Assembly (NCBI GenBank): GCA_028289405.1
Contig: JANQPP010000020.1
Coordinates: forward strand, 1-52,984
DNA length: 52,984 nucleotides
Source of the DNA: Pirellulales bacterium
Lineage (GTDB): Bacteria > Planctomycetota > Planctomycetia > Pirellulales > JANQPP01
Reading direction: 5' to 3'
In this document: positions 46,110-52,984 of the stretch, piece after piece
How the letters are laid out: each line of letters begins with the position of its first letter
Position numbering within the stretch: the stretch's first letter is position 1
Position numbers and translations under genes: made by a program
Notes under the pieces: model-generated
Databases searched by the model: none
What the model was told of the DNA's origin: nothing
Seen by the model: only the letters and a program-made list of their open reading frames with translations

Positions 46110-47306
46110 ATGAACGGCATTGGCATGCTCCTGGCCGCGGTGGCGCTGGCGGCCGCGCCCAAGACGGCACTCGTCGAAGTGGCCGAACTGGCCAGCGGCT
46201 CCGTTCTCCAGATTGAGCGGCTCAATCCCGAGGACACCCTCCGCGAAACGTATGCGCTCCGCATGCCTTCCGGTCTGGAGGTCACGCTGCCGGGCCGGAG
46301 CGTAGCGCGAACGCGGGACGTGCCCGAGAACCGGCTGGAATATGTGCGCCGAGCCCCTCGCGCGGCCGATACCGTGGCGGGACAATTGCAACTGGCCGCG
46401 TGGTGCGAACAGCACAACCTACCTCGCGAGCGGAAGCAGCATCTTCGCCGCGTGCTAGAACTTGATCCCGACCATGAGGAGACGCGTCGCGTTTTGGGCT
46501 ACCGCCTCGTCCAGGGGGAATGGCTCACGCGGGACGAGGAGATGGCACAAAAGGGATATTTCCGTCATGGTGGTCGCTGGATGACACAACAGGAGATCGA
46601 CCTGGAGAAAGCCAAACGGGGCGATGAATTGGCCGTGAAGAAATGGCGCGGGCAACTCAAACGCTGGCGGCGAAAGGTCTATGACACGAGCTATGGCGAC
46701 GCCCGGGCCACGCTGTTGAGTATCGACGACACCTATGCCATCCCCGCGCTAGCCGAACTCCTCAAGGAAGATCCCGACCCGGCGCTGCGGCTCTTGTACA
46801 TTGAAACGCTAGGCTACCTCGGCACGGAAGAGGCTTTGCGAGTCCTAGTGGACCGTTCGCTGCGGGACGGCAACGAGGAGGTCCGGCTGAGCTGCGTGGA
46901 TGAAATCAAGGCCCACAAATTCTCGGCGGCGGCCCGGCACTATGCTGGCGCGCTCACCAGCAACAGCCGCACGCGAGTCCGCCGCGCCGCGGTGGCGCTC
47001 GCCGAACTCAAGGATCCCCGCGCGGTCCCCGACTTGATCTCCGCGCTAATCACTACGCATACCAAAAAGACGGTCACCGGCAATCCGGGTAGTCTGGACA
47101 TCGGCTTCTCCAGTCTTACCGGCGGCGGCATGTCGGTAGGGGGCGGCGGCGTCCGTATCAAGAAGTCGACGTCCCACAACCAAGAAGTGCTGGATGCTTT
47201 GGTGGTGATCACGGGCGTCAACTTCGGGTTTCATGTCGACCAATGGCGGCACTGGTACCAGCTTGAGTACGGCCCGCAAGACGTGGACGTCCGCCGCGAC
47301 GAGTAG
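46110..47306 (+). CDS. Secreted HEAT-repeat protein
   Basis: 398 residues from the ATG at 46110, which has GGGAGG upstream; the frame is open 12 codons earlier. The N-terminus (IGMLLAAVALAAAPK) is a signal-peptide-like segment. A TPR/RYDR-like middle part (QHLRRVLELDPDHEETRRVLGY) is followed by HEAT-like pairs (AIPALAELLKEDPDPALRLLYIETLG; RVRRAAVALAELKDPRAVPDL). The C-terminus carries a glycine-rich loop and a WYQLEYGP end. Probably a scaffold protein outside the cytoplasm; no enzymatic motif. Confidence 0.75.
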   Translation: MNGIGMLLAAVALAAAPKTALVEVAELASGSVLQIERLNPEDTLRETYALRMPSGLEVTLPGRSVARTRDVPENRLEYVRRAPRAADTVAGQLQLAAWCEQHNLPRERKQHLRRVLELDPDHEETRRVLGYRLVQGEWLTRDEEMAQKGYFRHGGRWMTQQEIDLEKAKRGDELAVKKWRGQLKRWRRKVYDTSYGDARATLLSIDDTYAIPALAELLKEDPDPALRLLYIETLGYLGTEEALRVLVDRSLRDGNEEVRLSCVDEIKAHKFSAAARHYAGALTSNSRTRVRRAAVALAELKDPRAVPDLISALITTHTKKTVTGNPGSLDIGFSSLTGGGMSVGGGGVRIKKSTSHNQEVLDALVVITGVNFGFHVDQWRHWYQLEYGPQDVDVRRDE

Positions 47307-47513
47307 CAGCACGGCTTGTCATTTGCGATCCGCTTTTCGCCACAGCGCCGATCAAATCTCCCTCGTTTCCAAGCCGCGCGTTGAACGCGTCTCGAAAATC
47401 TCAATAATGGCGAGCGTCAATGTTCGTGGAGGGAACGCGCCAGCCATACCGCCTGCCTGGCCCAACATTCTCCGCGAACCCCTTCTGATTCCAGCACAGG
47501 GAGTTCGCCGCTC

Positions 47514-49415
47514 ATGTCCGCCTCGTTTGTTCGAGCCATCCTGCTTGCCGCCTGGTGTCCATTATTCGCGTTCCAAGCGCAAGCCGAAGAGGATTTGGTC
47601 TCCCGCACCGTGACCATCAACACGCTAGGGTTTTACACCACGTGGGACGGCCAGCCCGCCGGCGTCATGACGCCAGTGGACATCTCCGTGGCCCAGCATG
47701 CGAGAGACCGGATGCGGATCGCCTTCGTGGAGGATGAAATCGATGGTTTTGGCGAAATGTGGCGGGCCGCCGCTTGGGTTTCCAATGTCGTGGCGGCGGA
47801 TCTCAGCGGCACGAATCCTTCCAACTTGCAAATCACTTTCGAACGCAGCGGACGGGTCGACGGTCCGAGCGCGGGCGGGCTGATGACCGTGGGCGTATTG
47901 GCAGCCCTGCGGGGTGATCCTCTGCGAAACGACACCGCGATGACCGGCACCATCAATCCGGACGGGACGATTGGCCCGGTCGGCGGCATTCCACAAAAGA
48001 TCGAAGGAGCCGCGGCGGCAGGTATGAAGCAAGTCCTCGTCCCCTACGGCCAAAGGACCGGCTTCGACCAGAAGAAGAAGGCGGATGTGGATCTCATCGA
48101 ACATGGCCAGCGCTTGGGCGTGAAGGTGCAGATGGTGGGAGACATTTTCCAAGCGTATGAACTGCTCACGGGCGCGAAGCTGCCCCGCCAACCGCCCGCC
48201 GCGACGCCGCAGTTGGATAGCGACACCTACCAGCATTTGCGGCTCAAGGTCGATGAATGGCTGTTTCGTTACCGGGAATTCAAGGCAACCTACAACAAAG
48301 TACCCGAGCGCTTTCGCTCGGACTACTGTGTCGCGCTCATGGAGATCGCCGACAGCACCGCCGGCGGCATCGACCGCTTAACCAAGGAAGGGCAAGTCGC
48401 GGCGGCTTTCCGGGAAGCCCTGCGGTCGGCGATTTTGGCCGGGTTGGCCGCGGAGATTGGCAACACGATCTGGGTCGATCAGGTCCGTGGCCGGGAAACC
48501 GCCAAGAAATACGCCCGGACCTTCGCGCGGATCAACGAGAAGGTCCGCATCGCCGTGGACCGGCTCAAGCAATTCGAGCCCAAGAACATGGGCGAAGCCG
48601 GGATCCTGATCTACGGATTCAGCGCGCTGTGCGAAGCCCTGTCTTATCGCGCCGCGGCGGAAGCCCTGCTCGATGGGCAGTTCGATATCGTGGTCACGGA
48701 TGAAAATGCCGACCCGGAAGAGGAGACGATTCTCTCCGCCGCCTATGCCATGCAAATCGCTTCCCTCGATTGCGATCATATCCGCGATCTGTTGGAGATC
48801 GCCGGAGATCTTGAAGGCCGGCCCGCGCCGGACCAAAAAGCGTTAGAGGATACCGCCGAATTTCTGCGACGTGGCGCCGAGGCGAACCTCAACCAATTCG
48901 AAAAAGTCGTCGTCAACGAGCGGGCACGAAACAACCGGGTGAGCTACGATGTCATGCGGTACCGGGTCATGCAGGATGACGAGTCTTATCTGATCGCGCG
49001 CTTGGGGGAACGCGTGGCCCGGCCCACGTTGCGGCAGATGCTCGCCGATGACCCGGCGCTCCCCTATGCGGAATTGGGAGCGGCAATTCGCACGTATAGC
49101 TTATCGTCATTGCTATTGGCCTCGCACTATTCACTCGGCGTCCAGCAAAGCGATGAGGGTGAAATCGTCGGCGTGGAACGGGAAGGGTCCTTGCAGTTCA
49201 TGCTGGACTTCGCGCTCGATCAGGCACGGCGCAACATTCAATTACTCAAAGAGCACGACGTGGATCCGGCCTCGGCCGTGTTCGCTTATCGAGCTTCTTC
49301 CTTGTTGAGTGGACGAGAACTGCCGGATCGGATCGAAGCTTTGGGCTGGCTGTGGGAAGCTAATACCCAAGCCAGAGTGCTCGCGCATCTTGGAGGTTTT
49401 GCCGGCGAGCAATGA
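47514..49415 (+). CDS. Secreted Lon-type (S16) protease domain protein without AAA+
   Basis: 633 residues. A signal peptide (about 1-24, LLAAWCPLFAFQAQAEE) precedes an S16 Lon-protease-like domain at about 30-220. The catalytic dyad is Ser119 in VDGPSAGGLM and Lys162 in GGIPQKIEGAAAAG, both in Lon context (TMTGTINPDGTIGPVGG pattern). The ATPase domain of ordinary Lon is absent, as in the exported YlbL-like and related families. Residues 230-633 are alpha-helical with no recognised fold. It should act outside the cytoplasmic membrane, ATP-independently. Follows the HEAT protein gene by about 200 bases; a 116-residue unknown follows. Confidence 0.88.
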   Translation: MSASFVRAILLAAWCPLFAFQAQAEEDLVSRTVTINTLGFYTTWDGQPAGVMTPVDISVAQHARDRMRIAFVEDEIDGFGEMWRAAAWVSNVVAADLSGTNPSNLQITFERSGRVDGPSAGGLMTVGVLAALRGDPLRNDTAMTGTINPDGTIGPVGGIPQKIEGAAAAGMKQVLVPYGQRTGFDQKKKADVDLIEHGQRLGVKVQMVGDIFQAYELLTGAKLPRQPPAATPQLDSDTYQHLRLKVDEWLFRYREFKATYNKVPERFRSDYCVALMEIADSTAGGIDRLTKEGQVAAAFREALRSAILAGLAAEIGNTIWVDQVRGRETAKKYARTFARINEKVRIAVDRLKQFEPKNMGEAGILIYGFSALCEALSYRAAAEALLDGQFDIVVTDENADPEEETILSAAYAMQIASLDCDHIRDLLEIAGDLEGRPAPDQKALEDTAEFLRRGAEANLNQFEKVVVNERARNNRVSYDVMRYRVMQDDESYLIARLGERVARPTLRQMLADDPALPYAELGAAIRTYSLSSLLLASHYSLGVQQSDEGEIVGVEREGSLQFMLDFALDQARRNIQLLKEHDVDPASAVFAYRASSLLSGRELPDRIEALGWLWEANTQARVLAHLGGFAGEQ

Positions 49416-49470
49416 ATATTCGTCGAACCATGGCGAATACCTCCTGAGCACGGGATCGATTTGATAGCGG

Positions 49471-49821
49471 ATGCCCATGACCATTGGCCAGGAGATCATT
49501 TTTGAGATTCGGCGACGGGGCGCCCTGGGATTCTATTTTGACTACGCCGGCTACCGTGAGTTGCGGCGAGTCGATTCGCTGGAGGAGTTACAAGCGTTCT
49601 TGGCCCAGCGGGGCATCCAACAGCCCATCCGTGAGACCAGCCCCGACCACGTGCTGAAGGTGTTGGAGGAACAACAAAGGGCCACGCCAATCAATGAATT
49701 GAAGGCGATCGCCAAAAGCCCTTATACCTGGACTTGGCTAGACCCGACGGGCATCTTGCCGAGCATCTTCTTTCCAGCTTGGCTGGTATCGGAATGGCAA
49801 CGGCGGAAATCCCGAGCTTGA
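49471..49821 (+). CDS. Hypothetical protein, 116 residues
   Basis: Begins MPMTIGQEIIFEIRRRG at ATG 49471 (49477 also possible). It reads as a compact alpha/beta protein with aromatic residues (LGFYFDYAGYRELRRV) and ends TWLDPTGILPSIFFPAWLV. I do not recognise it. It has no signal peptide or membrane helix. It lies 55 bases after the Lon-like gene on the same strand. Confidence 0.6.
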   Translation: MPMTIGQEIIFEIRRRGALGFYFDYAGYRELRRVDSLEELQAFLAQRGIQQPIRETSPDHVLKVLEEQQRATPINELKAIAKSPYTWTWLDPTGILPSIFFPAWLVSEWQRRKSRA

Positions 49822-50073
49822 GTCGATTCCGCCGAACGTCCTGCCCAGATGCCCCGATCGGCGGAGCGTTTCCTGGGCAAAAACAGGCAGTTTCCAGCTT
49901 ATTGGAAAAAACCCCCAATTTGTCCAGACGGAATGCGAAAATTCTATTGGCATTTCCGGGGTAGAATACGATAAACTAACGGGCAATGTGGTCCGGGGTG
50001 ACCGGCACCTCGGCGGAGCGCCAGGCGGCGGCTTCCATTTTTGACCGGCATGAGCGGAGGAGGGTTGAAGTCC

Positions 50074-51732
50074 ATGGATACATTATCCCAACAAGTGCGG
50101 CGGGCGCAGCGGCGGCTTTGGTGGCAGGCTTTCTTCGTCCACTTGTCCTGGTCTTGGTTCGCCACACTGCTCTTGGCGGCTCTGGCGATTGGCTGGCAAA
50201 AGCTCTGGCCCGTCGAGGGGATCACCGCCGCGCAATGGGCAGCGGGCGCCGTGCTCTCAGCGCTAGGTTTGGGTCTGTTGGGCGCCGTGGCCTGGACGTG
50301 GATTCGTCGCCAGGACACCTTGGATGCGGCCATCGAGTTGGACCGCCGCTTTGGCCTGAAGGAGCGGGTTTCCAGCGCCCTTTCCCTCTCTCCCGATCAA
50401 CACCAGGAAGCGGCCTCGAAAGCCCTGCTGGCCGACGCGGTGCATCGCGTCTCTTCGATTGAGGTCCGCGAGCGATTCGGTTTTCAGTTCCAACGCAAGA
50501 TGGCTCTACCCTTGGCTCCCGCCGCTTTGGCTTTCGTGCTAGCCATGTTTGTCAACGAACGGGGACAGGAAAATCAACTGACCGCCCGCACGGAGACCGC
50601 CCCAGAGGTCAAAACGGCCGCCGAGCAATTGCAAAAGAAACTGGAAAAGAAGCGGGAAAAACTCAAAGCGTTCGATGGGTTGAAAGACCTCGAAGGGGAG
50701 CTCGACAAACTAGAGAATGGAACGCGGGAACTGGCCAAGAAAGATTCGAAAGACCGTAAAAAAGCCCTGGTCAAGCTGAATGACTTGGCCAAGGAGATGG
50801 AAAAGCGGCGGCAGAACTTGGCTCAAAACAGCCAAAAGCTGCAGGAACAACTGAGCCAGCTCCGCATGATGCAGCAGGGTCCCGCGGAAAAGCTGGCCCA
50901 GGCCATGCGAAAGGGCAATTTCAAAGCCGCGCTCAATGAGCTCGAAAAGCTCAAAGAGCAATTGAAAAACGGCTCGATGAGCGAGGAGCAGCAGGCGCAA
51001 ATGGGCCAACAACTGGCCGCCATGCAGCAGAAGTTGCAAGAAATGGCCCAGGCTCACAAGCAGACCATGGAGAACATGCGGCAGGAGATCAAACGTCTGC
51101 GTGATTCCGGGCAGATGGAACAGGCCTCGAAGCTCCAACAGAAGCTGGCAAACCTCGAATCCCAGATGCCGCAGATTGACAAAATGCAGCAACTGGCGGA
51201 GAAGTTGGGCCAATGTTCCGAGTGCCTAAGCTCTGGCAATTCCGCCGCCGCCATGGAAGCCCTCAACGCGCTAGGTGAAGACCTGGATTCGCTCATGCAG
51301 CAGATGGATGAGATGGAGATGCTGGACGCGGTTTTGGATGACATTTCGATGGCGAAAAACGCCATGAACTGCTCCGCCTGCCAGGGATCGGGCTGCAGCA
51401 CCTGCCAGGGACTTGGTAACATGTTCGGCTCAGGCATGGGCGGAAATGGCTTGGGAGCCGGTCAAGGGGGCATGGGTGACCGCCCCGAGGAGCGAACCAA
51501 CACCAGCAGTTACGACTCCCAGGTCTCGCAAAATGTCCGCAAAGGGCGGCACATCGTCGCGGGAGAAGCCGAAGGTCCCAACCTCAAGGGCCAAGTTTTG
51601 GAGGGAATCAAGGCGGAGTATGAAGCTAGCGCTAACGAAGCGGCGGATCCTTTGACTGGGCAAAAACTCTCCAAAACACAGCGCCAGCACGCCAAGCAGT
51701 ACTTCGACCTCTTCCGGGAGGGGAGTCAGTAA
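50074..51732 (+). CDS. Membrane coiled-coil protein with DnaJ-like CxxCxGxG motif
   Basis: 552 residues from ATG 50074, with GGAGGAGGG about 10 bases before it. Two N-terminal membrane helices at about 17-37 and 50-72 (WFATLLLAALAIGW; AGAVLSALGLGLLGAVAWTW) are followed by a conserved RFGLKERVSSALSL segment and a third helix. A long coiled coil with Lys/Glu/Gln-rich heptads spans about 170-390. Then comes CSACQGSGCSTCQGLG, a DnaJ-type zinc motif, a Gly-rich linker, and a conserved C-terminus ADPLTGQKLSKTQRQHAKQY. I take this to be a planctomycete envelope protein related to those near BatA/MoxR genes; function unknown. Confidence 0.8.
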   Translation: MDTLSQQVRRAQRRLWWQAFFVHLSWSWFATLLLAALAIGWQKLWPVEGITAAQWAAGAVLSALGLGLLGAVAWTWIRRQDTLDAAIELDRRFGLKERVSSALSLSPDQHQEAASKALLADAVHRVSSIEVRERFGFQFQRKMALPLAPAALAFVLAMFVNERGQENQLTARTETAPEVKTAAEQLQKKLEKKREKLKAFDGLKDLEGELDKLENGTRELAKKDSKDRKKALVKLNDLAKEMEKRRQNLAQNSQKLQEQLSQLRMMQQGPAEKLAQAMRKGNFKAALNELEKLKEQLKNGSMSEEQQAQMGQQLAAMQQKLQEMAQAHKQTMENMRQEIKRLRDSGQMEQASKLQQKLANLESQMPQIDKMQQLAEKLGQCSECLSSGNSAAAMEALNALGEDLDSLMQQMDEMEMLDAVLDDISMAKNAMNCSACQGSGCSTCQGLGNMFGSGMGGNGLGAGQGGMGDRPEERTNTSSYDSQVSQNVRKGRHIVAGEAEGPNLKGQVLEGIKAEYEASANEAADPLTGQKLSKTQRQHAKQYFDLFREGSQ

Positions 51733-51766
51733 CGCAGGCACTCCGTTGCATAGGAAGAGGGTCCAA

Positions 51767-52165
51767 ATGGGCTGGCGAACACCACAACTGGCTTGGCCTG
51801 CAGTTTCTTGTGTGGGCCAAGCCAGCCTCCTTGCCGTGGGGACATGCGTGGTGACCATCGGCTTGATGGTCATGGCGTCGGGATGTTCCCAGGGACCGGC
51901 GCCTGCCCAGGCCCAGGAAGCACCGCATGATCCGGCGGCGGTGGCTCCGGGCGGGCAGTTCACGTTTTTCGTGAATACCCAAGTTGATAACTTCACGTTC
52001 GACTTGGATTCGCTTCTGCCCATCGCCACCAAACGCAAAGGCCGCGTGCTCAGTTTTTCCGGAACGCTGCAAAGCGCGGACGAAGCTTGGGTCGTGGCCA
52101 GAATTGGCCACCAAGATTACTGGATACCCAGCCGGCTCGTATTGCTCATCAAATCAGAGTCGTAA
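51767..52165 (+). CDS. Putative lipoprotein, unknown function
   Basis: 132 residues from ATG 51767; a TTG start at 51746 is also in frame. A long hydrophobic stretch (SLLAVGTCVVTIGLMVMASGC) ends in a lipobox-like MASGC. The mature part has an AQ-rich linker and a beta-rich domain (FTFFVNTQVDNFTFDLDSL ... AWVVARIGHQDYWIP). I do not recognise it. Follows the coiled-coil protein gene by 34 bases, so probably the same transcript. Confidence 0.58.
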   Translation: MGWRTPQLAWPAVSCVGQASLLAVGTCVVTIGLMVMASGCSQGPAPAQAQEAPHDPAAVAPGGQFTFFVNTQVDNFTFDLDSLLPIATKRKGRVLSFSGTLQSADEAWVVARIGHQDYWIPSRLVLLIKSES

Positions 52166-52270
52166 CCCCCCTTTGGCGGCAGGCTCGCACTGGAACAAGA
52201 GCTTTTACGTGGCCTGGGCAGGGGGTTCGTGGTCCACGCTGACAGCGCCTACTTCGCGCCCAAGACGGCC

Positions 52271-52513
52271 CTAGCCGCTCACGCGTTTGGGAAGCGTGAA
52301 CGTATAGAGGATCACCACGGCACCAGCAGCCAGCAACGACCATGGCGCCCAATCCGGCGGCGCGAATTCGCGAGCTCCTGGCGTCAGACGAGCCGCCGCC
52401 TGGGTCATCGCTCCGCTACCTTGCGTCGACATGATCACCTTTTCCAGAATCAGAAATTCGATTCCGGCCAGGAGGAGGCAAATCCCCACGGCAAGGAAAA
52501 AAGCACGCCACAT
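52271..52513 (-). CDS. Small two-helix membrane protein
   Basis: 80 residues from ATG 52513 (GTG at 52522 also in frame; AAGGGTG lies about 6 bases before the ATG). Helix 1: MWRAFFLAVGICLLLAGIEF; helix 2: WSLLAAGAVVILYTFTLP. A polar segment joins them. Convergent with the lipoprotein gene. No function can be assigned. Confidence 0.55.
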   Translation of the reverse strand: MWRAFFLAVGICLLLAGIEFLILEKVIMSTQGSGAMTQAAARLTPGAREFAPPDWAPWSLLAAGAVVILYTFTLPKRVSG

Positions 52514-52984
52514 GTTGATCACCCTTCAGAGCATGTTCGATGCGGGTTTCCCAGGAGGAGAGATATGGCCCTACGACTACACAATCGCTAGAAAGCCGCA
52601 CCCGAAAGGGGCTCCACCCGAGACGCTTTCCCAAGGCGGATCGACAGGCCCCATCCCTCGCATCGTTCTACATCGGCCCTGGGCCTGAAACGCCTGCAAT
52701 GAAGGCACGCTGGAAATTTTGGGTGAAAGAGAACCGCATACAGTGGCAACTATCAAAATGAGCGTGCCGGCTGGAGCGATTGTGACGCTGGAAAGCCATG
52801 GCATGGTGACAAGACCATATCTTGACGCAATCGAAATATCGTATTCGAAATCGCCGTTGGCCGGCTTGAGATGCTCATGGTGGAAAAACCGGCATGAGTC
52901 AGACTCGATTCAAACGCCCCGCTTTAGGCCAGTGGAACAGCGCATCGATGCTCGAATCACCACCGACGGACCTCATCGCCAGAT
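52514..52984. other. Window end, no convincing gene
   Basis: About 470 bases. A plus-strand frame is open from 52689 to the window edge with an ATG at 52758, but codon use is not distinctive and I do not recognise the peptide. It might be the 5' end of a gene or part of a dispersed repeat. Nothing else stands out. Confidence 0.3.

Overview
The window looks like a chromosome segment from a planctomycete, most likely a Pirellulales-type member of the Planctomycetota (inference). The indicators are a DUF1559 pilin-like protein followed by a small carboxypeptidase-regulatory-like lipoprotein, a very large membrane-bound-dehydrogenase/heme protein beside an SGNH-type hydrolase, a PEP-CTERM/dockerin-tailed exoprotein together with an exosortase and EpsI, ribosomal protein L17 with a long acidic tail, and many isolated genes on alternating strands. 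I found no rRNA, tRNA, insertion sequence, prophage or CRISPR array.

Layout. 1-3.1 kb (minus strand): a truncated HtrA-like secreted protease, recA with a promoter whose spacer holds a perfect palindrome, and a BshB1-like deacetylase. 3.4-10.9 kb: a tiny lipoprotein, a secreted serine hydrolase ending in dockerin-like repeats and a PEP-CTERM signal, a hybrid histidine kinase, a DUF1559 protein plus lipoprotein, a gene-poor stretch with a decayed reading frame, and an exported beta-carbonic anhydrase preceded by a 14-bp palindrome. 11-21.6 kb (minus strand): an envelope/exopolysaccharide block. It holds dTDP-L-rhamnose genes (an RfbB-RfbC fusion, RfbA, RfbD), a 1741-residue exosortase fused to a giant TPR region, EpsI, a possible 51-codon ORF and a PilZ protein. 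A Fis-type regulator with a degenerate receiver domain diverges from the sugar genes.

22.5-26.5 kb (minus strand): the ribosomal alpha operon rpmJ-rpsM-rpsK-rpoA-rplQ, without rpsD, followed by an HExxH metallopeptidase. 26.6-35.3 kb: birA on the plus strand, then on the minus strand an RlmM-like rRNA methyltransferase translationally coupled to the giant dehydrogenase-type protein, an SGNH-like protein, mtaB and clpS. 35.4-42.4 kb: an M20 dipeptidase, serS, a strong terminator, an MFS transporter, a GYF_2 protein, a glycosyltransferase and an RNase Z-like metallo-beta-lactamase. 42.6-52.5 kb (mostly plus): an FtsX-family permease with no ATPase beside it, a HEAT-repeat protein, a secreted Lon-type (S16) protease without an AAA+ domain, a small unknown protein, a coiled-coil membrane protein with a DnaJ-like CxxCxGxG motif, a lipoprotein and a two-helix membrane protein.

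The most coherent functional unit is the exosortase block. The PEP-CTERM hydrolase at 3.9 kb is a plausible substrate, the exosortase would cleave and anchor it, EpsI is the usual partner, and the rhamnose pathway would supply surface polysaccharide. The exosortase-TPR fusion, the RfbB-RfbC fusion and the pseudo-receiver regulator are the most unusual parts. All family names come from reading motifs by eye; no database search was run.
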